Below are positions 1 through 8,664 of a stretch of DNA of 64,000 nt, in pieces. The notes under the pieces are model-generated. The model saw only the letters and a program-made list of their open reading frames with translations. It had not been told where the DNA came from and did not search any database. Made by a program: the position numbers and the translations under genes. The DNA comes from Phytoamicus setariae (lineage in GTDB: Bacteria > Pseudomonadota > Alphaproteobacteria > Rhizobiales > Rhizobiaceae), in contig NZ_JAEQNC010000004.1 of NCBI RefSeq assembly GCF_016722925.1, positions 186,001-250,000 of the forward strand, in the 5' to 3' direction. Within the stretch, counting starts at the first letter, position 1. Every line of letters starts with the position of its first letter.

Positions 1-342
1 CAGACGCGCGATCTGGCCGACGCCATGCACAAGGACTGGAAAGTCGCTGAGCGCGAAACCGTCTTGCGCGTCGACGGCGGCATGGTCGCATCCGATTGGA
101 CGATGCAGGCGCTTGCCGACATTCTCGACGCCCCTGTTGACCGGCCACAGATCCTCGAGACGACGGCGCTGGGCGCCGCTTGGCTGGCGGGCTCGCGCGC
201 CGGCGTCTGGCCCGACATGAAAGGGTTTGCGGAAAGCTGGGCACTGGAGCGCACCTTCAAGCCCGAGATGGATGACAAGACGCGCGAGGCCAAGCTCAAG
301 GGCTGGCACGAGGCCGTGAAGCGGACGCTGAGCGGGAGTTAA
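1..342 (+). CDS. glpK: Glycerol kinase, C-terminal part (cut by window start)
   Basis: The frame is open from base 1, so only the last 113 residues are present; the start lies outside the window. Glycerol kinase phosphorylates glycerol with ATP to glycerol 3-phosphate in the cytoplasm. The visible part carries the FGGY-family C-terminal signature: [15 protein letters not shown] near visible residue 22, followed by [19 protein letters not shown], which belong to the ATP-binding domain. The stop is TAA at 340-342. The next gene is an unrelated toxin-antitoxin pair, so glpK ends its unit here. The family assignment is firm because these motifs are nearly invariant in GlpK. Confidence 0.93.
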   Translation, partial: QTRDLADAMHKDWKVAERETVLRVDGGMVASDWTMQALADILDAPVDRPQILETTALGAAWLAGSRAGVWPDMKGFAESWALERTFKPEMDDKTREAKLKGWHEAVKRTLSGS

Positions 343-408
343 GGAAAGCATTGTAAGCGGCAATACGCCACGCTATTCTTCGTCAGTTGGCCGTTTGGAG
401 TGCTATCG

Positions 409-639
409 ATGCGCGTGGCAAAACTGGGAAATGATTTGGCCATCACCCTTCCCGCCGAAGTGGTGGAAAATCTCTCTCTGAAAGAGGGCGATGAGGTGGA
501 ACTGCGTGTCGCAGGCCCCAAAGCGATTGAAATTGAGCGCCGCATGAGTGCTGAGGAAGCGCTGGAGAAGATCAAGGACTTGCGGATAAAACTGCCTCCC
601 GATTGGAAATTCGATCGAGAAGAAGCCAACTCGCGGTAA
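409..639 (+). CDS. AbrB/MazE-type antitoxin
   Basis: A 76-residue protein whose first 45 residues read as a swapped-hairpin AbrB/MazE DNA-binding domain (MRVAKLGNDLAITLPAEVVE, then LKEGDEVELRV). The C-terminal half is charged, as expected for the part that binds the toxin. The ATG at 409 is preferred over an in-frame GTG at 400, because GGAG at 397-400 sits 8 bases before the ATG. The PIN-domain toxin starts 6 bases downstream, so this is a type II toxin-antitoxin operon that the antitoxin probably represses. By eye the pair is less GC-rich than its neighbours, which fits acquisition as a cassette. Confidence 0.82.
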   Translation: MRVAKLGNDLAITLPAEVVENLSLKEGDEVELRVAGPKAIEIERRMSAEEALEKIKDLRIKLPPDWKFDREEANSR

Positions 640-645
640 TTGTTT

Positions 646-1053
646 ATGGCACTTGAGTTCGTTGACACGAATATCGTCATCTATGCCTTTGCCGGCGAAG
701 CAAAATCAGCGGCAGCGCAAGCAGTTCTTTCGAGAAAATGCTACATCAGCATACAAGTGCTGAACGAGTTTGCGAATGTCGCGCGACGCAAGCTCTCGAA
801 AAGCTGGCCGGAAATCGAGCACTATCTGTCATGGATCGAAGCTGTTTGCGGAGTTGTGCATCCGATCGATCTTGAAACACATCGTCGGGGGATAGAGCTC
901 GCGGCGAAGTACCATTTTTCGGTGTTCGATGCCATGATCGTGGCCACGGCCCTTCAGGCGGGCGCAACGACGCTCTATTCGGAAGACATGCAGCATGGTC
1001 TGCTTGTCGAAGGCCGACTCCGGATATCCAATCCATTCACGTCAGCCACCTGA
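646..1053 (+). CDS. PIN-domain ribonuclease toxin (VapC-like)
   Basis: A 135-residue PIN-domain protein, the usual VapC size. The acidic metal-binding residues are visible: FVDTN at the N-terminus, the Glu in LNEFANV, the Asp in FDAMIVATAL, and YSEDM near the C-terminus. VapC-type toxins are Mg-dependent ribonucleases that cut tRNA or other RNA and are held inactive by the antitoxin encoded just upstream. The ATG at 646 is chosen over an in-frame TTG at 640 because the family begins close to the (V)DTN motif. The gene lies directly after the antitoxin with a 6-base gap. The RNA target cannot be read from the sequence. Confidence 0.85.
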   Translation: MALEFVDTNIVIYAFAGEAKSAAAQAVLSRKCYISIQVLNEFANVARRKLSKSWPEIEHYLSWIEAVCGVVHPIDLETHRRGIELAAKYHFSVFDAMIVATALQAGATTLYSEDMQHGLLVEGRLRISNPFTSAT

Positions 1054-1132
1054 CATCCCTGCCAAACTTTTTTGCTGCGGCCTGTAGGTATCGCCGGTAT
1101 GAATGCGTCCTTTGCCACAGAAGGAGCATTCG

Positions 1133-1507
1133 ATGCTGTATGCCATTCTTTGCTACAACGATGAAGACCTGGTCTGGAACTGGTCCAAGGAAGAAGAGGA
1201 CACGGCCATGGCGGGGTTGGCCGCGGTGCAGGCGCCGCTTGCCGACAAGGGCAAGCTCGGTCCTGTCGCCCGCCTGATGCCGACGTCGGCGGCGACGACC
1301 TTGAGGAAGAACGGCAAGGAGAGCTTTGTCGTCGACGGACCGTTTGCGGAAACCAAGGAACAGTTCCTCGGCTTCTACGTGGTCGATGTCGAAAATCTGG
1401 ACGAAGCCATCACGATTTCGAAAGATCTTGCCGCAGCCAATCCCGGCACCGGTTCCTATGAAATCCGGCCACTGGCCCTTTATAACCCGCCGAGGAATTT
1501 TGGATGA
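1133..1507 (+). CDS. DGPF/YCII-domain protein linked to an ECF sigma factor
   Basis: A 124-residue YCII-related protein carrying the diagnostic motif VVDGPFAETKEQFLGFY (about residues 65-81). The start at 1133 has a good ribosome site, AAGGAG at 1121-1126. The family forms small dimeric alpha/beta barrels of uncertain chemistry. It is repeatedly found next to ECF42 sigma factors, as here: its TGA overlaps the sigma ATG (ATGA at 1504-1507), so the two are translationally coupled. I infer that it acts in or is controlled by that sigma regulon; no enzymatic role is claimed. Confidence 0.85.
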   Translation: MLYAILCYNDEDLVWNWSKEEEDTAMAGLAAVQAPLADKGKLGPVARLMPTSAATTLRKNGKESFVVDGPFAETKEQFLGFYVVDVENLDEAITISKDLAAANPGTGSYEIRPLALYNPPRNFG

Positions 1508-2778
1508 CCAACGACATCGCCTGGATCGATGCTGCTCTCGTCGGCGCCCGCCCCCAGGCGATGGGCGCGCTTTTGCGCTATTTTCGCAATCTCGACCTCG
1601 CGGAGGAAGCCTTTCAGGAGGCCTGCCTGCGCGCTCTGAAGAATTGGCCCGACAAGGGGCCGCCCGGCGATCCCGTCGCGTGGCTGGTCTTCGTCGGCCG
1701 TAATGCAGGCGTCGACCAGATTCGCCGTCGTGCGAAGTTCACCGAACTGCCCGAGGAAGACCAGCTTTCGGACAAGGAAGATGCGGAGGCCAGCCTCGCC
1801 GACCGTCTGGATGGATCGCATTACCGCGACGATATCCTGCGGCTATTGTTCATCTGCTGCCATCCGGACCTGCCGGCCACCCAGCAGATCGCCGTTGCGT
1901 TACGCATCGTCTCCGGCCTGTCGGTGAAGCAGATCGCCCGCGCTTTTCTGGTCGGCGAAGCCGCGATGGAACAACGTATCACGCGCGGCAAGGCCAGGAT
2001 TGCAGCGGCCGGCATCGCCTTTGAAACCCCGGGAGCGGTCGAGCGCTCGGAACGGCTGGGGCTGGTCGCCGCCATGCTTTATCTGGTGTTTAACGAAGGC
2101 TATTCCACGGCGGCCTCCAACCCGGATTCCGCCCAACTCTGTGACGAAGCGATCCGGCTGGCCCGCCTGTTGCTGCGTCTGTTTCCTGCCGAGCCTGAAA
2201 TCATGGGGCTGCTGGCGCTGATGCTGTTGCAGCATGCCAGACGGCATGCACGCGTCGATGCAGGTGGCCAGATCGTGTTGCTCGAAAACCAGGACCGCGG
2301 CCTCTGGGAGCGTGCGTCGATCGACGAGGCCCTGGCCCTGATCGACAAGGCGTTGCGCCACCGCGCACCTGGCGCCTATCAGATCCAGGCCGCCATCGCC
2401 GCACTTCACGCGCGCGCAGTCCGCGCCGAAGATACGGATTGGAACGAGATCGCTCTGCTCTATCGCATGCTCGAACAGATGCAGCCGTCCCCTGTCGTCA
2501 CCCTCAATCGCGCCGTGGCCGTCTCCAAGACGAAGGGGCCGGCCGCAGCACTTGCCTTGATCGAACCTTTGGAAGACCAGCTCTCCAGCTATTTCTATTA
2601 TTTCGGCGTCAAGGGTGGCCTGTACAAACAGCTCGGGATGCGGCCACAGGCACGCGAAGCGTTCAACCGCGCCATCGCGCTTGCCAATTCGTCTGCCGAG
2701 GCGACGCATATCCGGCAACATCTCGACCTGCTGGACACGGAAATTGCGGCACCCGACGTGGCGCACACGGATTGCTGA
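1504..2778 (+). CDS. ECF42-type RNA polymerase sigma factor with long C-terminal extension
   Basis: A 424-residue sigma factor, much longer than ordinary ECFs of about 180. Region 2 spans roughly residues 10-90 (AEEAFQEACLRALKNWP, DPVAWLVFVGRNAGVDQIRRR). Region 4 follows at about 110-165 (LPATQQIAVALRIVSGLSVKQIARAF). The remaining 250 residues are a helical TPR-like extension (LVFNEGYSTA, LNRAVAV, EAFNRAIALA) typical of the SigJ/ECF42 group, which has no classical anti-sigma factor. It is coupled by ATGA to the DGPF-protein gene and followed by AHSA1-like and DoxX-like genes, so it probably controls this module. The signal is unknown. Confidence 0.88.
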   Translation: MTNDIAWIDAALVGARPQAMGALLRYFRNLDLAEEAFQEACLRALKNWPDKGPPGDPVAWLVFVGRNAGVDQIRRRAKFTELPEEDQLSDKEDAEASLADRLDGSHYRDDILRLLFICCHPDLPATQQIAVALRIVSGLSVKQIARAFLVGEAAMEQRITRGKARIAAAGIAFETPGAVERSERLGLVAAMLYLVFNEGYSTAASNPDSAQLCDEAIRLARLLLRLFPAEPEIMGLLALMLLQHARRHARVDAGGQIVLLENQDRGLWERASIDEALALIDKALRHRAPGAYQIQAAIAALHARAVRAEDTDWNEIALLYRMLEQMQPSPVVTLNRAVAVSKTKGPAAALALIEPLEDQLSSYFYYFGVKGGLYKQLGMRPQAREAFNRAIALANSSAEATHIRQHLDLLDTEIAAPDVAHTDC

Positions 2779-2872
2779 AAATATTTTCGCAACACTGTCG
2801 GATCGCGCCGATGTTCACCGTCCTAGGAGCATCGACCAAAACAAAGCCAAACGCACAGGAAAGGCAACCATC

Positions 2873-3349
2873 ATGACACTAGTAGCAGATACCGCCGCCG
2901 ACCACGAACTCGTGCTGGTCCGGACTTTCGACGCGCCTGCCGCCAAAATCTATGAAGCCTGGACCAATCCGGAAATCCTGAAGAAATGGTTTGCACCCCT
3001 GCCCTTCACCACGCCCGAGGCAAAGCTCGATGTCCGCGTCGGTGGCGAAAGCACCATCGTCATGCAGGACGAAGCCGGCAACAGATATCCAAATACCGGC
3101 GTCTATCTCGAACTCGTACCGAACAGGAAGATCGTCATGACCGATGCGTTCACGGCCGGCTGGCGCCCTTCCGGAAAACCTTTCATGGTCGCCGAGGTCC
3201 TGCTCGAGGAATTGCCAGGCGGCAAAACGAAATACACCGCCACTGCCCGCCACTGGACGAACGAAGACAAGCAAACGCACGAGCAAATGGGCTTTCACGA
3301 CGGCTGGGGCCAGTGCGCCGATCAGCTCGCCGCCCTGCTGGCAAAGTAA
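2873..3349 (+). CDS. AHSA1/SRPBCC-family protein
   Basis: A 158-residue SRPBCC (START-like) protein of the AHSA1 type: VRTFDAPAAKIYEAWTNPE near residue 16, then KKWFAPLPFTTPEAKLDVRVGG, and a C-terminal GFHDGWGQCADQLAALL helix. These proteins have a helix-grip fold with a hydrophobic cavity and are assumed to bind small ligands; the ligand is unknown. The ATG at 2873 is preceded by AGGAAAGG at 2857-2864. It lies 94 bases after the ECF42 sigma gene and 23 bases before a DoxX-like gene. AHSA1 and YCII proteins are common members of ECF42-linked clusters, so a shared regulon is inferred. Confidence 0.85.
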   Translation: MTLVADTAADHELVLVRTFDAPAAKIYEAWTNPEILKKWFAPLPFTTPEAKLDVRVGGESTIVMQDEAGNRYPNTGVYLELVPNRKIVMTDAFTAGWRPSGKPFMVAEVLLEELPGGKTKYTATARHWTNEDKQTHEQMGFHDGWGQCADQLAALLAK

Positions 3350-3372
3350 CCCGGTCACGCGAGGGAAATCCC

Positions 3373-3786
3373 ATGGAAACGCTGGTTCTTTCAACCGCAC
3401 CCGGTCGGGGTGCAAAGATTGCCGGTTGGGTGCTGAGTGGCCTGCTCATCGCCTTTCTGGTCTTCGATGGCGCGATCAAGCTCGTGCCGTTGCAGGTGGT
3501 TCTGGATACGATGGCGCCACTCGGCTATGCGCCCGATGTTGCGACCGCCCGCGTCTTGGGTATCCTGACGCTCGCCTGCACAATTCTCTATGCAATCCCG
3601 AGAACCTCGGTGCTGGGCGCCATATTGCTCACCGGTTACCTCGGCGGGGCGATGGCCACCCATTTCCGCATCGGCAATCCCGTGCCGACGCATACGCTGT
3701 TCGGGCTCTATCTCGGCGTCATCGCCTGGGGCGGATTGTATCTCCGCTATCCGTGGCTCAGGCGGATCATCCCGATCAAGCTCTGA
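3373..3786 (+). CDS. DoxX-like membrane protein
   Basis: A 137-residue integral membrane protein with four predicted helices: about residues 16-35, 55-75 (VLGILTLACTILYAI), 80-98 and 108-125. The pattern fits the DoxX/DoxX_2 family (FDGAIKL in helix 1, GGAMATHFRIG before helix 4). The start at 3373 has GAGGGA at 3361-3366. The gene lies 23 bases after the SRPBCC gene and is probably the last gene of the ECF42 module. Family members have been tied to redox or stress functions, but the role here is unknown. Confidence 0.78.
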   Translation: METLVLSTAPGRGAKIAGWVLSGLLIAFLVFDGAIKLVPLQVVLDTMAPLGYAPDVATARVLGILTLACTILYAIPRTSVLGAILLTGYLGGAMATHFRIGNPVPTHTLFGLYLGVIAWGGLYLRYPWLRRIIPIKL

Positions 3787-3796
3787 AATCGGGGCG

Positions 3797-4432
3797 TCAC
3801 GCAGCCCTCTTCCATCCGATGGCAAGCAACCCAGCCCCGATCATCAGCGAGCCACCCGTGCGATTGACAAAACGTTGTACGGATGGCTTGCGGATCTGCT
3901 TGCGGGCCAGCGAAGCCAGGAGCGCATAGCCCGCTGCATTCAGCGTTGCGAGCACCAGAAACGTTGCTTCGAAGATGATCAATTGCCGTGCGAGGGATCC
4001 AGCAGGGTCCAGAAACTGCGGCAGGAAGGCGACGAAGAAGATGATGCTCTTGGGGTTGAGCGCAGTGACCAGATAGGTATGGGTGAATATCCGGATCGGT
4101 TTTTCGCCCCTCTCTGCCTCGTCTTTGGCGGCGGTTTCATCCGCCCCCACCGGCGCCCGCCAGAGTTTGATGCCCAGATAGATCAGGTAGGCCGCGCCGA
4201 CCCATTTCAGAATTGTAAACACCGTCGCCGATGCGGCAAGCAGAGCCCCGAGGCCCAGCATCGAAGCGGTCATTGCGGTGAAATCGCCGAGCGTGACGCC
4301 GGCGACTGTGGCGAAAGCAACCTTGCGGCCGTGGCCAAGCGCGTAGGAGATGACGAGCAGCACCGTCGGCCCTGGTATTGCCAGAAGAACGGCAGACGCC
4401 GCACAGAATGCCAGCCAATGTTCGATCGACAT
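3797..4432 (-). CDS. LysE/RhtB-family amino acid or metabolite exporter
   Basis: A 211-residue inner-membrane exporter with about six helices and the LysE-family signature IPGPTVLLVISYALGHG near residue 20, plus GAAYLIYLGIKLWR and LVTALNPKSIIFFVAFLPQF. Such proteins export amino acids or related compounds; the substrate cannot be deduced. The ATG at 4432 has AGGAGG at 4438-4443. A second in-frame ATG at 4531 with its own AAGGA (4539-4543) would add 33 Cys-rich residues, so two starts are possible. The gene converges on the DoxX-like gene and is divergent from the luciferase-like gene. Confidence 0.88.
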   Translation of the reverse strand: MSIEHWLAFCAASAVLLAIPGPTVLLVISYALGHGRKVAFATVAGVTLGDFTAMTASMLGLGALLAASATVFTILKWVGAAYLIYLGIKLWRAPVGADETAAKDEAERGEKPIRIFTHTYLVTALNPKSIIFFVAFLPQFLDPAGSLARQLIIFEATFLVLATLNAAGYALLASLARKQIRKPSVQRFVNRTGGSLMIGAGLLAIGWKRAA

Positions 4433-4438
4433 GAAAGC

Positions 4439-4457
4439 CTCCTGCCCAAAGCAGGAG
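4439..4457 (-). promoter_or_regulatory. Hairpin masking the ribosome site of the LysE gene
   Basis: On the minus strand CTCCTGC (4457-4451), a 5-base loop and GCAGGAG (4445-4439) form a perfect 7-bp stem. It buries most of the AGGAGG that serves the ATG at 4432. In an unfolded or translated leader the site would be exposed. The structure is seen directly; its regulatory role is inferred. Confidence 0.5.
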
Positions 4458-4597
4458 CAATCCACATCCGGCCGAATATGGCAACATGCCGGTTTCGAAA
4501 AATGGCGTGAATCTGGAACGGACTGTTTCATGGTCACGTCCTTTAAAATGACATGGCAGACGCCCATCTTCGGAGAAATTCAATCCGGAGCATATTC

Positions 4598-5638
4598 ATG
4601 GAACTCGGACTTTATACATTTGCGGACGTCAATCCCGAACCGGCGCCCGGCCAGCGTGGCCCTGAAGGCGCCCAGCGTATCAAGAACCTGCTTGAGGAAA
4701 TCGAACTCGCCGATCAGGTCGGTCTCGACGTTTTCGGTTTGGGCGAGCATCACCGGCAGGATTATGCCGCTTCGGCGCCTGCCGTGATTTTGGCTGCCGC
4801 CGCGGCGAGGACGAAGAAGATTCGCCTGACCAGTGCGGTGACGGTATTGAGTTCGGATGATCCCGTGCGGGTCTATCAGCAGTATGCGACACTGGACCTG
4901 ATTTCCAATGGGCGTGCCGAAATCATGGCCGGGCGAGGCTCCTTCATAGAATCCTTCCCGCTGTTTGGATACGATCTCGGCGACTACGACCAACTGTTCA
5001 CGGAAAAGCTCGATCTTCTCATGGCGATCCGCGATGAGGAAAAAGTTACGTGGTCGGGCGAAACGCGCGCGCCTATCAATGGTCGCGGCGTCTATCCGCG
5101 CGCCCTTCAGAACCCGTTGCCGCTCTGGGTCGCCGTGGGTGGTACGCCGCAATCGGTCGCCCGCGCGGGTTACCTGGGACTGCCGTTCGCGCTCGCCATC
5201 ATCGGCGGCGAACCGGCCCGTTTTGCGCCGCTGTTCGACCTCTACCGGCAGGCGGCCGAAAAGGGCGGGCATGACCCGGCCACGCTCAAGAGCTCCATAA
5301 ACGTGCATGGCTTCGTGGCGGATACGACACAGGCGGCCGCCGATCAGTTTTACGGACCATCGACTGAGGTGATGAACCGCATCGGCCGCGAACGAGGCTG
5401 GGGGCCCTCAAGCCGGGCACAATATGATCGTTCGACCGGTCCGGAGGGCGCACTGTTCATCGGTGATCCCGAGACGCTCGCCCGCAAGATCATTGCCCAC
5501 CACAAGATCTTCAGGAACGACCGATTCCTATTGCAGATGGCAATCGGCCTGATGCCCCATGACCAGATCATGCGCGGCATCGAGCTCTACGGCACCAAGG
5601 TCGCGCCGATCGTACGCGATGCATTGGGATCGAAATAG
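4598..5638 (+). CDS. Luciferase-like (LLM class) FMN-dependent oxidoreductase
   Basis: A 346-residue protein of the bacterial luciferase superfamily. It has the N-terminal strand [11 protein letters not shown], the motif [17 protein letters not shown] near residue 48, the helix-strand [14 protein letters not shown] near 108, and a C-terminal [21 protein letters not shown]. These enzymes use reduced flavin, usually FMNH2 with oxygen, in the cytoplasm; the substrate is not predictable. The start at 4598 has CCGGAG 7 bases upstream. It is divergent from the LysE exporter and 73 bases before a methionine aminopeptidase gene. Confidence 0.88.
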   Translation: MELGLYTFADVNPEPAPGQRGPEGAQRIKNLLEEIELADQVGLDVFGLGEHHRQDYAASAPAVILAAAAARTKKIRLTSAVTVLSSDDPVRVYQQYATLDLISNGRAEIMAGRGSFIESFPLFGYDLGDYDQLFTEKLDLLMAIRDEEKVTWSGETRAPINGRGVYPRALQNPLPLWVAVGGTPQSVARAGYLGLPFALAIIGGEPARFAPLFDLYRQAAEKGGHDPATLKSSINVHGFVADTTQAAADQFYGPSTEVMNRIGRERGWGPSSRAQYDRSTGPEGALFIGDPETLARKIIAHHKIFRNDRFLLQMAIGLMPHDQIMRGIELYGTKVAPIVRDALGSK

Positions 5639-5711
5639 GTTCTTCTCAGGGCTGCATTGACCCCCGCGCCCGGGGGGAGATAGAAGGCGGCATCGAAGAT
5701 AATGGTGGACC

Positions 5712-6461
5712 ATGGTTGTTTCCAACGACACGGAGCTGGTCAAGCTCAAGGAAATCGGGCGCATTTGCGCTGTGACAGTGCAAAAGATGGCGGCCGCCAT
5801 GGAGCCCGGCATGACCACCGCCGAGCTCGACGCGATCGGTCGCAAGCTGCTTGAAGATTCCGGCGCGCAATCGGCGCCGGAAACCTGCTACAATTTTCCT
5901 GGCGCAACCTGTATCAGCGTCAACGAAGAGGTCGCGCACGGCATACCCGGATCGCGCGTCATCAAGCCGGGAGACCTCGTCAACATTGATGTCTCCGCCG
6001 TCAAGGACGGCTATTTCAGCGACACCGGCGCATCTTTCGCTCTGCCGCCGGCCCAGTCGAAGGTTGAAAAGCTCTGCCGCGACGGCAAGCGGGCATTGTG
6101 GGTGGGGCTCAATCAGGTCAAGGTCGGCCAGCCCTATGCGCGTATTGGCGACGCCATCGGCGCCTTTGCCGCCAAGAACCGCTATACCCTGATCCAGAAC
6201 CTGGCGAGCCATGGCGTCGGCCGCTCGCTGCACGAGGAACCGAAGGAACTGGCCACCTGGCCAGACAGAAGCGAACGGCGGACCATCCAGGAAGGCCAGG
6301 TCTTTACCGTCGAGCCATTTTTGTCACTCGGCGCCGAATGGGCTGAAAGCAGTGACGACCCGTGGACGCTGCTCAGCGAAAACCGCGCGCTTACCGTCCA
6401 GTACGAGCATACCGTCGTCGCCACACGCAGCGGGCCACTGGTGCTGACCCTCGCGGAGTAA
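5712..6461 (+). CDS. map: Type I methionine aminopeptidase
   Basis: A 249-residue M24 metallopeptidase that removes N-terminal methionine from nascent proteins. All five metal ligands of type I enzymes are recognisable: Asp in NIDVSAV, Asp in FSDTGAS, His in SLHEEP, Glu in FTVEPF and Glu in QYEHTVV. The substrate-site histidine is in LASHGVG, where the usual YCGHGIG differs, so this may be a second, specialised Map beside a canonical copy elsewhere. The ATG at 5712 is used; its ribosome site is weak. The gene ends at 6461, nine bases before the stress promoter of the next gene. Confidence 0.9.
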   Translation: MVVSNDTELVKLKEIGRICAVTVQKMAAAMEPGMTTAELDAIGRKLLEDSGAQSAPETCYNFPGATCISVNEEVAHGIPGSRVIKPGDLVNIDVSAVKDGYFSDTGASFALPPAQSKVEKLCRDGKRALWVGLNQVKVGQPYARIGDAIGAFAAKNRYTLIQNLASHGVGRSLHEEPKELATWPDRSERRTIQEGQVFTVEPFLSLGAEWAESSDDPWTLLSENRALTVQYEHTVVATRSGPLVLTLAE

Positions 6462-6469
6462 TATAATCA

Positions 6470-6494
6470 GGAACCATCACTTGGCTAAAGCGTT
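6470..6494 (+). promoter_or_regulatory. EcfG (general stress response) promoter
   Basis: GGAAC at 6470-6474, a 16-base spacer, and CGTT at 6491-6494 match the alphaproteobacterial EcfG/SigT consensus GGAAC-N16/17-CGTT exactly. It faces the general-stress-type gene starting at 6569, leaving a leader of about 65 bases. Confidence 0.75.
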
Positions 6495-6568
6495 CAACGC
6501 CAGGAATGTTCAGATTGGACGATCCGACGAATGACGTTCGTCGGCATCCCGGACGAGGGAGTGTTCCG

Positions 6569-7177
6569 ATGAAAATCTTGACAGGCCTCTTCGACACTTA
6601 CGCGCAAGCCGGTGAAGCGGTGACGGCGCTCAAGGCGTCAGGCATCGCCGAAGATGATATGTCGCTGATCTCCCGCGACCCGGATCACGTCAGTGTCGAT
6701 TCCGAAGAGCATGTTGGTGTCGGCTCCGGCATCGGACTGGTCGCAGGCGGTGCCGGCGGCCTGCTCGCGGGTCTGGGCATGATCACCATTCCCGGCATAG
6801 GCCCCGTCGTGGCAGTCGGCTGGCTCACCTCGACGCTAGCAGGTGCTGCCGCCGGCATGCTGGTCGGTGGCGCCACCGGCAGCCTGATTGATGCATTGAC
6901 CAGTTCCGATATTGGCGAGGATGACGCGCATGTGCTTGCCGAAAGCGTTCGTCGTGGCGGCACGCTCGTTACCGTGTGTGTGCACGACGACCGGGTAATC
7001 GAGGCACAAGGCATTATTGATCGCTTTGGCAGCGTCGATCTCGGTGAGCGACGCCGGGTTTTCCGCGAAGAAGGCTGGGATGAATTCGACGGCGACCTGC
7101 CGCCCTATGCCCACACCGAAACTGCGGCTCCCGAGGAATATCTCGAAGAACAGCGCCGCCAACACAGTATCTCGTGA
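6569..7177 (+). CDS. General-stress-type protein with glycine-rich membrane segment
   Basis: A 202-residue protein. Its N-terminal alpha/beta part (MKILTGLFDTYAQAGEAVTA) resembles the YflT/general stress protein 17M domain. A long Gly/Ala-rich hydrophobic stretch (about residues 52-108, with GIGLVAGGAGGLLAGLGM and LAGAAAGMLVGGATGS) looks like two glycine-zipper helices, and a second alpha/beta half ends in an acidic tail. The start at 6569 has GAGGGAG at 6555-6561. The EcfG-type promoter at 6470-6494 directly upstream supports induction in the general stress response. Molecular function is unknown; an inner-membrane location is inferred. Confidence 0.75.
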   Translation: MKILTGLFDTYAQAGEAVTALKASGIAEDDMSLISRDPDHVSVDSEEHVGVGSGIGLVAGGAGGLLAGLGMITIPGIGPVVAVGWLTSTLAGAAAGMLVGGATGSLIDALTSSDIGEDDAHVLAESVRRGGTLVTVCVHDDRVIEAQGIIDRFGSVDLGERRRVFREEGWDEFDGDLPPYAHTETAAPEEYLEEQRRQHSIS

Positions 7178-7376
7178 ACCATCCTGCCTTCTATACGGAC
7201 CGAGCCGGGCGGTAACCCGGCTCTCGCCGCGACGACATGAACAATCGCTTACACCAGCATTACATCTCGGTCATGTTGGCCCATGGCCATTGCGGCCAAC
7301 ACACATCTAAATTACGGTCCCGCTCAAAAATAACTGCTTCGCAAGCAAATGCGGAGCCAAGCGGAGACTGCGCAGC

Positions 7377-8645
7377 GTGTTCACGTCCTTCTTCCCGAGG
7401 CCCAAGCCATTCTTCATTTCTGTCGCGGCCTGGTCGCTGATCTGCATTCTTGCCTGGTATTTTGGTGCGAGCAGTTTGGGCGCCTTGATCGGACTGCCTC
7501 CATTGGCAGAAGGACAGGAACTCGTTATTGGCATCTCTCGCTTCTGGTCGGCGCCATTCCTGTGGTTTTACATCTACTTCTTCGCCTGCGTCGCATTTTT
7601 TGGGGTATCTTGGGCGACAATTGCCCCGCATCCTTGGCAGCGATGGTCCGTATGGGGCTCGGCGCTGGTCGTCTTCAACACCTATCTTCTGGTGCAGGCT
7701 TCGGTGGCCGTCAACGCCTGGTACGGCCCGTTTTACGACCTCATCCAGACCGCGCTTGACAAGAAGCGGGTCGTCACCGCTTCAGAGTTCTACTGGCAAT
7801 GCGTTATTTTCTTCGGCATCGCCTCCGTCGCTATCACGCTGATGGTCTTCAATTCCTTTTTCGTGAACCACTATGTCTTCCGGTGGCGCACCGCGATGAA
7901 CGATTTCTATGTCGTGCACTGGCAGAAGCTTCGTGTAATCGAAGGCGCCTCGCAGCGTGTACAAGACGACACGATGCGTTTTGCGCGGACCATGGAAGAT
8001 CTCGGCGTCAGCCTTGTTGGCTCGATCATGACGCTGATCGCCTTCCTTCCGGTATTGTTCAACTACTCCACCAAAATCACGGAACTGCCGTTCATCGGCG
8101 AAGTGCCGCATGCGCTAGTCTGGGCCGCGATCATCTGGTCACTGTTCGGTACAGTTTTCCTCGCTCTGGTGGGCATCAAGCTTCCGGGGCTGGAGTTTCG
8201 CAACCAGCGCGTCGAAGCTGCCTTCCGCAAGGAACTGGTGCACGGTGAAGACGACGCCGACCGCGCCAACCCGATTACGGTCCGTGAACTTTTCCAGAAT
8301 GTGCGGCGCAATTACTTCCGCCTATATTTCAACTACCTGTATTTCAACGTTGCGCGCTATCTCTACCTGCAGACTGACAACATTTTCGGCATCTTCGTAC
8401 TTATCCCGTCGATCGTCGCGGCCAAGATCTCGCTCGGCCTGCTGAACCAAGTTCTCAACGTCTTCGATCAGGTGCGTTCGTCGTTCCAATACCTCGTCAA
8501 CTCCTGGCCGACGATCGTCGAACTGATATCGATCTACAAGCGCCTGCGGGCGTTCGAAGCGTCGATCTACAACGAACCTCTGCCGACAATCGACCAGGAA
8601 TTCATTGAGGCACCTGACGTCGATGCCGAGCCGCAGCCGAGTTAA
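7377..8645 (+). CDS. bacA: BacA/SbmA-type peptide transporter
   Basis: A 422-residue inner-membrane protein of the SbmA/BacA family, which takes up proline-rich and other antimicrobial peptides using the proton gradient. In rhizobia BacA protects against host NCR peptides and affects very-long-chain fatty acids of lipid A. The N-terminus ([20 protein letters not shown]), the [17 protein letters not shown] loop near residue 112 and the C-terminal [19 protein letters not shown] are characteristic. About seven membrane segments are visible and there is no ATPase domain. The start is GTG at 7377 with GCGGAG about 10 bases upstream. The gene is followed by a terminator at 8667-8692. Confidence 0.9.
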   Translation: MFTSFFPRPKPFFISVAAWSLICILAWYFGASSLGALIGLPPLAEGQELVIGISRFWSAPFLWFYIYFFACVAFFGVSWATIAPHPWQRWSVWGSALVVFNTYLLVQASVAVNAWYGPFYDLIQTALDKKRVVTASEFYWQCVIFFGIASVAITLMVFNSFFVNHYVFRWRTAMNDFYVVHWQKLRVIEGASQRVQDDTMRFARTMEDLGVSLVGSIMTLIAFLPVLFNYSTKITELPFIGEVPHALVWAAIIWSLFGTVFLALVGIKLPGLEFRNQRVEAAFRKELVHGEDDADRANPITVRELFQNVRRNYFRLYFNYLYFNVARYLYLQTDNIFGIFVLIPSIVAAKISLGLLNQVLNVFDQVRSSFQYLVNSWPTIVELISIYKRLRAFEASIYNEPLPTIDQEFIEAPDVDAEPQPS

Positions 8646-8664
8646 CCTGAACTCACCCGATAGA

